A DNA stretch of 64,000 nucleotides from Marinobacter sp. F4216 (GTDB lineage Bacteria; Pseudomonadota; Gammaproteobacteria; Pseudomonadales; Oleiphilaceae), in NCBI RefSeq assembly GCF_019931195.1, contig NZ_JAIOUO010000002.1:992001-1056000 (forward strand), read 5' to 3'. The position numbers and the translations under genes were made by a program. Numbering within the stretch: position 1 is the stretch's first letter; every line of letters begins with the position of its first letter. Shown piece after piece: positions 16,416 through 24,934 of this stretch. The notes below the pieces were generated by a model that was not told where the DNA came from, ran no database searches, and worked only from the letters and a program-made list of their open reading frames with translations.

Positions 16416-17222
16416 ATGAAAGAACGAGTCAGTCGAATCAATGCCAGCGATAGCTGGCAGAAAAATGTGTCGGTTCTGATCGAGCATCAGCGGCTTCGAA
16501 ACTTTCCGGCGGTGCTTGAAGAGTTTCTTTCAACGCTCTGTTTTTACGACACTTTCATCATGATGGCGTACAAGGCATCGTTGCGCCCTATCCTGCTGTA
16601 TCCCACTGCACCGGAAGAGCAAAGCGACACCCTGAAGCTGTATATCAACCACGCCTATGTGCTTGATCCGCTCTTCCATGCCATCAAATCCGGCGTTGCC
16701 CCTGGGGTGGTCCGGCTCGCGGATATCATGCCCGACTCGTTCCGGGATACCGAGTATTTCCAGACCTGTTACCAGGACTTTGGCCTGGTGGATGAAATCA
16801 ATCTGATCATCCAGCTGGATGACGAAGTGACCTGCACCCTGACACTGGGCCGCAAGGCCGCACTGGACAGCATATCCCGCAATGAACTCAAAGCCCTGAG
16901 CGATTTCTATCCGATCCTCAGCGCGCTCGTGCGGCAATTCTGGCTGTCCCAGTCACGCGAGTATCTGCAATACGGACGGTCGGATGGCCCCATGAAACGT
17001 GCGCTGCGAACGTTTGCCAGCGGGGTGCTGACTCAGCGGGAACGGGAGATTACCGACCTGATACTGCGAGGGTACTCCTCTCAGGCGATTGCAGATCATC
17101 TCAAGATCAGTGTCGGGACGGTGAAGGTGCATCGAAAGAACATTCACAACCGGCTGAACACCTCGACACAGGCCGAGATATTCACCCAGTTTATTTCACA
17201 CCTGAACAGTCTGGATGATTGA
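16416..17222 (+). CDS. LuxR-type (GerE-like HTH) transcriptional regulator
   Basis: A 268-residue regulator. The C-terminal quarter is a GerE/LuxR helix-turn-helix: LTQREREITDLILRGYSSQ followed by AIADHLKISVGTVKVHRKN and a dimerisation helix. The N-terminal 180 residues have no receiver aspartate signature and no recognisable autoinducer-binding domain; they contain acidic and aromatic segments that may bind a small ligand. It lies inside the putrescine/GABA region between the amidotransferase and puuC-type genes. I infer that it controls the genes preceded by the CCC/GGG repeats. ATG 16416 is taken; GTG 16398 is possible. Neither has a convincing ribosome-binding site. Confidence 0.8.
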   Translation: MKERVSRINASDSWQKNVSVLIEHQRLRNFPAVLEEFLSTLCFYDTFIMMAYKASLRPILLYPTAPEEQSDTLKLYINHAYVLDPLFHAIKSGVAPGVVRLADIMPDSFRDTEYFQTCYQDFGLVDEINLIIQLDDEVTCTLTLGRKAALDSISRNELKALSDFYPILSALVRQFWLSQSREYLQYGRSDGPMKRALRTFASGVLTQREREITDLILRGYSSQAIADHLKISVGTVKVHRKNIHNRLNTSTQAEIFTQFISHLNSLDD

Positions 17223-17228
17223 CTGATC

Positions 17229-17249
17229 ACCGGCCCTTGGCGGGCCGGT
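17229..17249. terminator. bidirectional hairpin between luxR-type and puuC genes
   Basis: A perfect 8-bp stem ACCGGCCC/GGGCCGGT with a TTGGC loop lies seven bases after the regulator's stop and 15 bases before the end of the convergent puuC gene. The following T-tract is short (TTG), so termination strength is uncertain. Confidence 0.6.
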
Positions 17250-17264
17250 TTGCGTGTAAATACC

Positions 17265-18752
17265 CTAGAGACTGATCCAGACGGTTTTCAGATCGGTGTA
17301 TTTCTCGATTGAATGCAGCGACTTGTCCCGGCCATTGCCGGAGGCTTTCACACCACCGAACGGCATGGTGGAGTCACCCCCGCCCCAGCCGTTCACCCAG
17401 ACCATCCCGCTCTGGATCTTCCGGCTTACCCGATGGGCCCGTGACAGGTTGTCGGTCCAGACTGAAGCGCCCAGTCCGTAGGGATTGTCGTTGGCCAGCT
17501 CAATCGCCTGGTCTTCATCGCCGAACTCGCAGACCGCGAGTACGGGCCCGAAAATCTCTTCCTGCACAAACCGCATGTCATTGTTGGCGCCATCCATGAT
17601 GGTCGGCTCGACAAAATAACCCCGGCCCTCCAGGTAATCCGGCACACCTCCGGTCAGGACGGTTGCACCGTCATCGATCGCAGACTGGATATAACGGGAC
17701 ACCGTATCCAGTTGCGCCTTGTCGACCAGCGCTCCCATTCGCGTATCCGGATCCAGGGGGTCGCCGCCCTGGTAGGTCTTCGCAGCCTCTTTGAGTTCGG
17801 CAAGGAATTGATCCTTGATCGAGCGCTGGAGGTACAGCCGCGAGCACGCGATGCAGACCTCACCCTGATTGGAGAAAATAGCCGCGGCGGCGGTCTGAGC
17901 GGCCTTTCTTATGTCGCTGTAATCGTCGAAAACCACCATCGGCGATTTCCCGCCCGCTTCCAGCCAGACCTTCTTTAGGTTGGACTGCCCCGCGTATTCC
18001 ATCAGCATGCCCCCCACCCGGCTGGAACCGGTGAAGGCCAGTACGTTGACGTCCTTGTGCAGGGCCAGCGCCTTACCCGCGGTATGCCCATACCCTGGAA
18101 CCACGTTCAGCACGCCATCAGGCAGGCCCGCTTCGGTCGCCAGTTCTGCCAGTCGCAGTACACTCAAAGGGCTTTTCTCAGACGGCTTGAGAATGACCGA
18201 GTTGCCCGCCGCCAGCGCCGGCGCCAGCTTCCAGCTCGCCATCATCAGCGGGTAATTCCAGGGAGTGATGGCGGCAACCACGCCCACCGGTTCATGGCTG
18301 ATCAGCCCGAGGGTATCGTTGCCGGTGGGAGCAATTTCACCGTACACCTTGTCGATGGACTCAGCGGTCCAGCGGAAGCAGTCGATGGAATCGGGCAGGT
18401 CGATATTCACGGTCTCGTGGATCGACTTGCCCATGTCGAGGGTATCGGTGAGCGCCAGCTCATCCCGGTGGCGGTCCATCAGGTCCGCCAGCCGGAGCAA
18501 TACCGCCTTACGCTCGGCGGGGGATTTGCCGGACCAGGCACCGGAATTAAACGTTTGCCTGGCGACCGATACTGCCAGATCCACATCCTCCTGATCGCAA
18601 CTCGCCACTTCGGTGAGGACCTGTTCGTTGGCCGGATTGATGGACGAAAACGTCTCACCGGAAACCGCCGGCTGAAAACGCCCGCCAACATAGGCCTGGT
18701 TCCTGAAAGTGAGGCTGTCGCTCAGAGATTGCCATTCCGCTTTTGTCTTCAT
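17265..18752 (-). CDS. puuC: gamma-glutamyl-gamma-aminobutyraldehyde dehydrogenase-type enzyme
   Basis: NAD(P)-dependent aldehyde dehydrogenase predicted to oxidise gamma-glutamyl-gamma-aminobutyraldehyde to gamma-glutamyl-GABA. From ATG 18752 the length is 495 residues, matching E. coli PuuC. Seen motifs: TPWNYPLMMASWK in the nucleotide site, WLEAGGKSP with the general-base glutamate, and NQGEVCIACSR with the catalytic cysteine; the EVC variant in place of QTC is typical of the PuuC/AldA group. Upstream codons to 18857 lack similarity and cover operator site 3, so they are excluded. It converges on the luxR-type gene. Broad-specificity amine-derived aldehyde dehydrogenases are the alternative. 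Confidence 0.87.
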   Translation of the reverse strand: MKTKAEWQSLSDSLTFRNQAYVGGRFQPAVSGETFSSINPANEQVLTEVASCDQEDVDLAVSVARQTFNSGAWSGKSPAERKAVLLRLADLMDRHRDELALTDTLDMGKSIHETVNIDLPDSIDCFRWTAESIDKVYGEIAPTGNDTLGLISHEPVGVVAAITPWNYPLMMASWKLAPALAAGNSVILKPSEKSPLSVLRLAELATEAGLPDGVLNVVPGYGHTAGKALALHKDVNVLAFTGSSRVGGMLMEYAGQSNLKKVWLEAGGKSPMVVFDDYSDIRKAAQTAAAAIFSNQGEVCIACSRLYLQRSIKDQFLAELKEAAKTYQGGDPLDPDTRMGALVDKAQLDTVSRYIQSAIDDGATVLTGGVPDYLEGRGYFVEPTIMDGANNDMRFVQEEIFGPVLAVCEFGDEDQAIELANDNPYGLGASVWTDNLSRAHRVSRKIQSGMVWVNGWGGGDSTMPFGGVKASGNGRDKSLHSIEKYTDLKTVWISL

Positions 18753-18815
18753 GTCGCGCGCTACCTGGTGAATACATGGATGGCTAGAGGCTATCCCCCG
18801 GCCCAGGTCAGCGCC

Positions 18816-18833
18816 ATATCCCCAAAGGGGTAG
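18816..18833. promoter_or_regulatory. inverted-repeat operator upstream of puuC-type gene (site 3)
   Basis: ATATCCCCAAAGGGGTAG has CCCC and GGGG arms around AAA and partial flanking symmetry (TAT / GTA). It lies 64 bases upstream of the puuC start. It resembles sites 1 and 2, although the centre differs. A further CTATCCCCC half-like element is at 18791-18799. Confidence 0.5.
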
Positions 18834-18987
18834 GCAGCGGTAGCAAAACGGGTGCAATCTTGGGGCTGCGCCCTCAAGTAATTGCCTCAGATTTGGCTCA
18901 CGCTTCGCTCGTATCCAGCGTGGAACACCTGGATGTAGATCAGGGTTAAGCGTTTAATGGTAACTAGAACAAGAAAGGAACAGCGCT

Positions 18988-19848
18988 ATGAACTATTCCA
19001 ACATTTTGTATGAAGTGCACGGTCCGGTTCGGGTGATCACTTTCAACCGGCCAGAGGTGAGGAATTGCATCGACATTGAGACCGCCGAAGAACTCTGTCA
19101 TGCGTTCGATCAGTTCCGGGTGGATGACGAAGCCAGGGTGGCCGTGCTTACCGGAGCAGGCGAGTCGGCCTTCTGTGCGGGAGGAGATCTGAAGGCTGCC
19201 TTTGCGGGTCGCCCTCCCATCCCGGTAACGCCGGAAGACATCGCCAGACACAACCGTGGCGAAGCACCCGGATGCATCGGCCCAACCCGCTGGACAGACA
19301 TCTACAAGCCGGTCATTGCTGCCGTTAACGGTGTCGCGTACGCGGGCGGTCTTGAGTGGGCCTGCTTTGCCGACATGAGGATTGCCGAAGAACATGCGTC
19401 TTTCGGTGTGACTTGCCGGCGCTGGAACATTGGCCTGGCCGATGGCGGAACGCAAAGATTGCCTCGTATCGTTGGTATGGGCCGCGCGATGGAACTGATC
19501 CTGACCGGCAAAGTCATCGATGCCGACGAGGCCTACCGAATTGGTCTGGTGAATGAAGTGGTTGGCAAGGGACAGAGCCTGCAACGCGCCCTGGAGCTGG
19601 CGGAGTTCATGTCCACCCTGCCCCAGGATGCAATGCGCAATGATAAGGAAGCCGCCGTGCGCGGATTTGGGCAACCACTGTCGGAAGGCCTTCGCATCGA
19701 AGCCGAATGCTTTAACCGGGTGACTGTCTCCGTCGAGGCCAGGGCAAGAATGTTCGAGGGGCTGAGGAAATTCAACGAACGGGATCATCCGGACAGAGTT
19801 CCGGGTCAGGGCCTTACGCCCGGAATCATTCGCGATGATGATCACTAA
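18988..19848 (+). CDS. crotonase/enoyl-CoA hydratase-family protein lacking one catalytic glutamate
   Basis: A 286-residue crotonase-fold protein. The oxyanion-hole segments are AFCAGGDLKAAF and the GGLEWACFADMRIA stretch, which keeps the first catalytic glutamate of enoyl-CoA hydratases. The second glutamate, normally in a QPEI-type motif before GAGGTQRL, is replaced: here the run is VTCRRWNIGLADGGTQRLPR. This RRW variant occurs in a known crotonase subfamily and makes simple hydratase activity doubtful. The CoA substrate is unknown. AAAGGA eight bases before ATG 18988 supports the start. No obvious operon partner; the MscS gene follows after 128 bases. Confidence 0.85.
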   Translation: MNYSNILYEVHGPVRVITFNRPEVRNCIDIETAEELCHAFDQFRVDDEARVAVLTGAGESAFCAGGDLKAAFAGRPPIPVTPEDIARHNRGEAPGCIGPTRWTDIYKPVIAAVNGVAYAGGLEWACFADMRIAEEHASFGVTCRRWNIGLADGGTQRLPRIVGMGRAMELILTGKVIDADEAYRIGLVNEVVGKGQSLQRALELAEFMSTLPQDAMRNDKEAAVRGFGQPLSEGLRIEAECFNRVTVSVEARARMFEGLRKFNERDHPDRVPGQGLTPGIIRDDDH

Positions 19849-19976
19849 AGGCACGTTAATGGGCCTGTTGCGTCTCCTTAGGCGGTCATACACCGCGCTT
19901 GCTTCAGGCCGGCCGATAAACTATCGACTAGACTTTACGGGCGTCAGACTTCGAAGTTGTCCAAAAGGAGAATTCG

Positions 19977-21395
19977 ATGCCACCGCTTGGCAGCAGTGTT
20001 CAGACCGACGCCCTTTTCATCCCGAACAGCACCGCCTTCAGAAATACCGCGAATCCGTCCCGCAGCGTTGCGAAACGCTGCATCGGTCAGCGTCTCAAGG
20101 AGACGCGGAACCATTTCCTGTCTCTCTGCATCGTTCAAGCCTTACTGTTATCCCTCGTGTGCATGATCACCCTGGCAGCGCCTGTGCTTGCTCAAGAGGA
20201 AGGTGCCAAAAGCCAGGCTCCGAATGAAGATCTCGCCAGTCCTCAGATAGCCGTCGAGGTTCTCTCCCATCGCCTTGTCCCCATGACCAAAGACGAGCTC
20301 AAACCTCTGGCCCTTGCCTGGAGGGATATTGTTCAGGCGGAAACTCGATCCATTGCGGAGAAAAAGGTCAGTGTTTTCGAGGCGCCGGATGAGCAAAGGA
20401 AGGAGGTTAATCAGGAGATAGCCCGGATGACGGAAGCCAGGATGCCTGTGCTGGAGCGATACGCCATGGTCGTGGATGCGTACGAGCGCAAAGGCGGCGA
20501 TCCGGAATTGGTGGCCGATCTTAGGACCTATCGGGATGCGATCATTCTGGATGAAACCAGTCTGGCCAGCCCCAAAGCCATTTTTCTCGCCATTGTCGAC
20601 TGGGCCACCCGCATGGACGGTGGCATCGCGGTTCTGAAAGACATGGGTATTGTTATTCTGGCGGCCATGGGGCTGCTGGCGGTTGCACGTACGTTCAGTG
20701 CGGCGGCGTGCAAGTGGATTGGGCGGGTGCCAACTATTTCCAAATTGCTGGAGACCTTCCTTGTGGGCGTAGTGTTCTGGCTGGTGCTCACGCTTGGCCT
20801 GTTGCTGGTTCTAGCCGGTCTGGGCGTCAACATCGCGCCTATCTTCGCCATGATTGGTGGCGCCTCATTCATTCTCGCCTTTGCGCTGCAGGATACCCTG
20901 GGGAACCTGGCCAGTGGTCTGATGATCATGATCAATCAGCCGTTCGACGAGGGCGACTACGTCGAGGTTGGCGGCGTTGGGGGCACGGTGAAGTCCGTCA
21001 GCATCGTGGCAACGACCATCGCCACACCCGACAACCAGATCATCGTGATTCCCAACAAAAATGTCTGGGGCAATGTGATCACCAACGTCACGGCCAGCAA
21101 GGTTCGCCGGGTGGATCTGGTGTTTGGCATTTCCTATAAAGACTCGATCCCCGCGGCCCTGGAGGTCATGGAGCGGGTCGTTAAAAATCACCCGGCCATT
21201 CTTAACAAGCCGCAGCCTACCCTGCGCGTTCATCAACTTGCTGAAAGTTCGGTGAACGTCATTTGCCGCCCCTGGGTAAAGTCCGCCGACTACTGGGACG
21301 TCTACTGGGACCTCACGCACCAGATGAAGGAAGCCTTTGACGACGCCGGGATATCCATCCCCTATCCCCAGCGCGATGTTCACATGAAAAACTGA
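19977..21395 (+). CDS. MscS-family mechanosensitive ion channel
   Basis: A 472-residue MscS-type channel that would release solutes on hypo-osmotic shock. The N-terminus has a long basic leader, then a hydrophobic segment ending in a likely signal cleavage at LAAPVLAQ, and about 130 residues of charged periplasmic helix. The channel core follows: two or three membrane helices and the pore-lining TM3 with small residues (IGGASFILAFALQDTLGNLASGLMI), then the beta domain (NQPFDEGDYVEV) and the conserved VIPNKNVWGNVITN motif. It is larger than E. coli MscS (286) because of the periplasmic extension. AAGGAG lies six bases before ATG 19977. Confidence 0.9.
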   Translation: MPPLGSSVQTDALFIPNSTAFRNTANPSRSVAKRCIGQRLKETRNHFLSLCIVQALLLSLVCMITLAAPVLAQEEGAKSQAPNEDLASPQIAVEVLSHRLVPMTKDELKPLALAWRDIVQAETRSIAEKKVSVFEAPDEQRKEVNQEIARMTEARMPVLERYAMVVDAYERKGGDPELVADLRTYRDAIILDETSLASPKAIFLAIVDWATRMDGGIAVLKDMGIVILAAMGLLAVARTFSAAACKWIGRVPTISKLLETFLVGVVFWLVLTLGLLLVLAGLGVNIAPIFAMIGGASFILAFALQDTLGNLASGLMIMINQPFDEGDYVEVGGVGGTVKSVSIVATTIATPDNQIIVIPNKNVWGNVITNVTASKVRRVDLVFGISYKDSIPAALEVMERVVKNHPAILNKPQPTLRVHQLAESSVNVICRPWVKSADYWDVYWDLTHQMKEAFDDAGISIPYPQRDVHMKN

Positions 21396-21404
21396 AAGTG
21401 CGCC

Positions 21405-21809
21405 TCAGCCTTTCTTCGGAAGGTTGTCGCCGATGTCGATCACTCGCCGTCCGTAAAAAAAGTGGCTGGTGGATTCAAAGCCTTCCGGTAGCCGATCGTC
21501 ATTGCATTTTCTGAACATCAGCTGCGACACAATCTTCCAGCCCATGGCGTTGGTGTTGTAAAGAACATCGCCGCAGTGTCGGCAAAACACCCGCGTCATG
21601 TTTTTGTGAGGATGTTTGAATTCCGTGGTGTCCTGCTCGCCACGTGTGATCGTGACGCGATCCCCATCGCAGGCCAATACCGAATGGTAGGGCACCTGCA
21701 AGAGTTCCCGGCAGTCATCGCAGTGGCAATACCCGTGAACCCTGGGTTCGCCGGTCATGGTCACTTCAACGGCTCCGCAATCGCAATGGACTTTGTGCTG
21801 TTCACTCAT
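21405..21809 (-). CDS. GFA (glutathione-dependent formaldehyde-activating/CENP-V) family protein
   Basis: A 134-residue zinc protein. Cysteines appear in the GFA pattern: CDCGAVEV, CHCDDCRELL and FCRHCGDVLY, giving two zinc sites. The family is named after glutathione-dependent formaldehyde-activating enzyme, but most members have unknown substrates. AGAGGAC precedes ATG 21809. Its end converges on the MscS gene with nine bases between. No partner dehydrogenase for formaldehyde is nearby, so the function is left open. Confidence 0.85.
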   Translation of the reverse strand: MSEQHKVHCDCGAVEVTMTGEPRVHGYCHCDDCRELLQVPYHSVLACDGDRVTITRGEQDTTEFKHPHKNMTRVFCRHCGDVLYNTNAMGWKIVSQLMFRKCNDDRLPEGFESTSHFFYGRRVIDIGDNLPKKG

Positions 21810-21874
21810 AAGTTTGTCCTCTTGATGCCGGAGGAAACCGGGCGCGCTCCCTGCGCCGCAGCTAGGTGTCTGGT

Positions 21875-22399
21875 TCAGAAATGCTCGTTGAGATGAGCCT
21901 GAAACCGCTCGAAATCAAGCTCTGGCTCGGCGTTCTTCATAACGTCGTAGCAGGCGAAGGTTGGCATTGCGTCCATGGCAAAGAACCGGAAGTTCATGTG
22001 CATTGGGAAGAATAGATCATCCACGCTCTTGCCCTGGAAAAGATATTCGTTGGCGTCGTTAAACGCTTCCTCGGGAGCGTTGAAGGTCAGAGACATCATG
22101 TACTTCTTGCCCGTAAGCGTGCCCCCGGCGCCGTAATTTTCCTTCGGTGCATCTTCGCGTCGACCGTCGCCATTGCACAAGGCACCGCCCATGCCGGCGG
22201 TGTACACCTCATCCATGTACTTTTTGAAGGTCCAGGGGACGCCCATCCAGTTAACCGGGGTCTGCAGCAGAACGATGTCGGCCCACTGGTGGTTCTCCAA
22301 TTCGGCATCGACACTCCAGCCAGCGTCAATTTCAACGATTCGGGTGCTGTGGCCCATGGCTGTGAGGATCTCGTCCGCCATCTGGGTCAGGGTTGCGGC
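21875..22399 (-). pseudogene. mdaB: MdaB-type NAD(P)H:quinone reductase, N-terminus deleted
   Basis: The frame matches MdaB/flavodoxin-fold NAD(P)H dehydrogenase (quinone) from the first beta-alpha unit onward: RIVEIDAGWSVDAE, the NWMGVPWTFKKYMDEV flavin-binding motif and the KKYMMSLTFNAPEEAF segment. Family members are about 190-200 residues and begin with about 20-25 residues (beta-strand 1, NGxxxx phosphate loop) that are absent here. The upstream in-frame codons ATLTQ still align with the family's DTLT, after which homology ends at about 22399 exactly where a truncated HxlR gene starts in the other direction. Without the FMN phosphate loop it is unlikely to be active, though a start at ATG 22381 could still yield a stub of 168 residues. 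Confidence 0.78.
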
Positions 22400-22584
22400 T
22401 TGGCGGTGCCAGCAAAAAGATGATTGACCAACGGCTGAAGGAGCTTGAATCCCGGGGCATGGTGCTCCGAAAGGTCATCAGTGACCGCCCGGTGGCTGTG
22501 AGTTATGAGCTCACAGATTTCGGCAGGAGTGCCCTCAAGGTGCTGGACGATCTCAGGGTCTGGTCGGAATCCAACGAATTGTAA
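22396..22584 (+). pseudogene. HxlR-family regulator, C-terminal fragment
   Basis: About 62 codons encode the second half of an HxlR winged-helix domain: the wing and recognition part GGASKKMIDQRLKELESRGMV followed by SYELTDFGRSALKVLDDL. Full HxlR regulators are about 110-130 residues and carry an N-terminal helix and a conserved cysteine region that are missing. No start codon with a ribosome-binding site exists. HxlR genes are often divergent from the quinone reductase they control, which fits the adjacent mdaB remnant. Confidence 0.75.
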
Positions 22585-22957
22585 GTGGCGGAGGGTGACC
22601 CTGCCGTTCTCCTTCTCTGGCTGGGCCTGTCGTGGCCACTATCAGCCGTCCCGAACCCGGGACTGGCGTCTGTTCTCCAGTTTCCTCCAGTATCTGGCAG
22701 GGGCACTCGGTTCCATCGTTCAATCGTTCAGGGCCCCTCCATTTTATCTTCAGTAGTGCCCACCTGAATTCCTGAGAATGGAACCTAAATATCCGTTAAA
22801 ACAGCGGACTGCACTAGCTTTTTGATAACTGGCCTGAAATCTGGAACCGAGCCCCATTGTGTTAACTCGATCAAGGGGTTTTGTTAGGAATGCTGATATG
22901 TTGGATTCCTAATCATGGTTGATAGGACTCGACAACAATAACCAGGGAGGGAATCTC
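22585..22957. other. 373-base region without a convincing gene
   Basis: No frame here has family similarity or coding character. The second half is AT-richer and would contain the promoter of the downstream peptidoglycan-binding gene. I see short repeats (GGAATGCTGATATGTTGGATTCC-like symmetry near 22888-22910) but no clear operator. Confidence 0.45.
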
Positions 22958-23902
22958 ATGGGCTGCCTGTACTCCGGCATGTTCAGAAACAGTGTTGTTT
23001 TTTCTTTGGCAATTTCCGCCAGTGCGCTTGCCAACGGCGGCGATGCCCGGATCATATTCGCGGCTGAGAATGCGCTGTACGGCTCCGGTTACGATATCGG
23101 AAAAGCGGATGGCTGGATGGACAATACCCTGCGCGCAGCAATCAGTCGTTTTCAGGGTCAAAGTCAGAGACTGACGTCAACCGGTGTGCTTGATGCCCAA
23201 ACGCTCAAGGCTCTTGGCGTTTCTGTACCTCCGAGCACGTCCATTTCCGGTAACGACGTCGCATCACCCGCTCTTGCCCAGGCGGAATTGGGTTTCTCCA
23301 AAGCTAGTAAAAAAAGTCCGGCGACCACTTCCCCTTCCGTAAAACCTGCCAAGCAACCCAAAGTTGAGCCGAAGAAAAAAGACCTGGTGGCAAAGCCCAG
23401 GCCCGCGCCGGTGGCTGAGACCGTCGCGACCCCAGAAATAAAAGCCGCTCCTGCTTTGACATCACGGAAACCAGATGCACCGAAACCTCAGAAAACCGCG
23501 AAGGCACAGCAAAAGCCGACCGTTACCCCGCCCCCTGAACCGAAACCGATCGTAGCCAAACCCGAGATGTCAAAGCCCGGGCAGCCTGAACCGGATGTAA
23601 AACAGGTTTCGACTGTTGAGGCCGCTGAGCCAACTCCTGCATCGGAAAAAAGCATCAGCGTTGCGTCCAGGAGCCGGTATGAACTGAAGGCCGACGGAAC
23701 CCAGTCCTCCCTGGAGAAGCTGGGTGCAATAACCGGCAACCCGGTGGCACCGGCAACAAACGAATCGCCGCAGGCTCAGCGAGCTAGTGAGGACGGTGAT
23801 GCGCAACTGGCTGACGAACAGGGTGAAAATTCGACGGCCAACCCCGGAATTTCCGGGTTCTTTTCCAATTTGTTTGACTTCTTGTTCGGCTGGATCGTGT
23901 AA
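22958..23902 (+). CDS. peptidoglycan-binding domain protein with a long Pro/Lys-rich linker
   Basis: A 314-residue envelope protein. The N-terminus has a hydrophobic stretch (VVFSLAISASALA) that looks like a signal peptide. Residues about 30-85 form a PG_binding_1 domain (LYGSGYDIGKADGWMDNTLRAAISRFQ, ending LDAQTLKALGV). Then about 150 residues are low-complexity and rich in Pro, Lys, Ala and Glu, as in periplasm-spanning linkers. The last 15 residues are strongly hydrophobic and aromatic (ISGFFSNLFDFLFGW). The layout suggests one end holding peptidoglycan and the other a membrane or partner. AGGGAGGG six bases before ATG 22958 fixes the start. A strong terminator follows, so the gene is monocistronic. 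Confidence 0.75.
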   Translation: MGCLYSGMFRNSVVFSLAISASALANGGDARIIFAAENALYGSGYDIGKADGWMDNTLRAAISRFQGQSQRLTSTGVLDAQTLKALGVSVPPSTSISGNDVASPALAQAELGFSKASKKSPATTSPSVKPAKQPKVEPKKKDLVAKPRPAPVAETVATPEIKAAPALTSRKPDAPKPQKTAKAQQKPTVTPPPEPKPIVAKPEMSKPGQPEPDVKQVSTVEAAEPTPASEKSISVASRSRYELKADGTQSSLEKLGAITGNPVAPATNESPQAQRASEDGDAQLADEQGENSTANPGISGFFSNLFDFLFGWIV

Positions 23903-23933
23903 CAGCCAGCTATTACCTTTGCTTTGCGTCTTT

Positions 23934-23966
23934 AGCTTTGTCGGGTAACTCTGACAAAGCTTTTTT
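23934..23966 (+). terminator. rho-independent terminator after the peptidoglycan-binding gene
   Basis: A perfect 9-bp stem AGCTTTGTC/GACAAAGCT with a ten-base loop runs directly into TTTTTT. It lies 32 bases after the stop codon. Confidence 0.93.
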
Positions 23967-24112
23967 GTACTTGTTTGCCCTACCATTCTGAGCCTGGATC
24001 TTCGTCACCTTGTTTGATGGTTGCGCCTTCTTTCTTGCGGCTGTGACTGGCGCCTTCTATCTTTGATGATTGATCGCGTTTAGCTTCCCCGCTCCCCTGA
24101 GGACCGCAACAC

Positions 24113-24934
24113 ATGAACAGGTTAGACATGAAAGCCGGCTGTAAACTGACCCTCGGTTTTGTGACGCTAGCGCTCCTCAGTAGCCCATCTTGGGCTCAGG
24201 ACGATGCCTCCTCCTTGGCCAAGCAGTTGTCGAATCCGATCGCCAGCCTGGTTTCTGTGCCTTTTCAGGCTAATTTTGACCGGAATATCGGGCCGGGCGA
24301 CCGCGGGGACAGGTTCACGCTCAACGTGCAACCGGTCATCCCGTTTTCCCTCAACGAAGATTGGAATTTGATAAGCAGAACGATATTACCGGTCGTTGAT
24401 CAGAGCGATATTTTCCCCGGAGCGGGAAGTCAGTCAGGAATTGGAGATACGGTGCAAAGCCTGTTTTTCTCCCCTGTCCAACCAACATCAAACGGCTGGA
24501 TCTGGGGTGCGGGTCCGGTTTTTCTGTTGCCGACGGCTTCCGATGACCTTCTGGGAACTGATCAATGGGGGCTTGGGCCCACAGCTGTCGCCCTGAAACA
24601 GTCAGGGGCCTGGACCAACGGTGGCTTGGTAAACCATATCTGGTCTGTGGCTGGCGATAACGATCGGCCCGATATCAACCAGTCGTTCATCCAACCCTTT
24701 TTTTCCTACAACACGCCGACAGCGACAACGCTGACGTTCACTGCTGACTCCACCTACAACTGGGACACTAAAGACTGGACTGTTCCCGTTGGGGTTTTCG
24801 TTTCCCAGGTATTCAAGGCGGGGAATCAGATCATGCAAATCGGTGCAGGCCCCCGTTATTACGTCGAAAGCCCGGATAACGGCCCCGAAGGCTGGGGTGC
24901 GCGGGTTAACCTGGTGTTTCTGTTCCCGAAATAA
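24113..24934 (+). CDS. outer-membrane beta-barrel (phenol-degradation transporter MetA-like) protein
   Basis: A 273-residue protein with a clear signal peptide ending at SSPSWAQ. The mature part is an even alternation of short amphipathic strands with a C-terminal phenylalanine-rich strand (ARVNLVFLFPK), as in outer-membrane barrels. The segments DRFTLNVQPVIPFSL and WGAGPVFLLPTA match the transporter-like family often annotated as MetA-pathway of phenol degradation. The solute is unknown. TGAGGA nine bases before ATG 24113 supports the start. No operon partner is visible on this strand. Confidence 0.75.
   Translation: MNRLDMKAGCKLTLGFVTLALLSSPSWAQDDASSLAKQLSNPIASLVSVPFQANFDRNIGPGDRGDRFTLNVQPVIPFSLNEDWNLISRTILPVVDQSDIFPGAGSQSGIGDTVQSLFFSPVQPTSNGWIWGAGPVFLLPTASDDLLGTDQWGLGPTAVALKQSGAWTNGGLVNHIWSVAGDNDRPDINQSFIQPFFSYNTPTATTLTFTADSTYNWDTKDWTVPVGVFVSQVFKAGNQIMQIGAGPRYYVESPDNGPEGWGARVNLVFLFPK

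Noticed and set aside
22585..22767. 60-codon frame MAEGDPAVLLL... after the hxlR remnant
   Set aside because: No ribosome-binding site and no recognisable family; likely chance.
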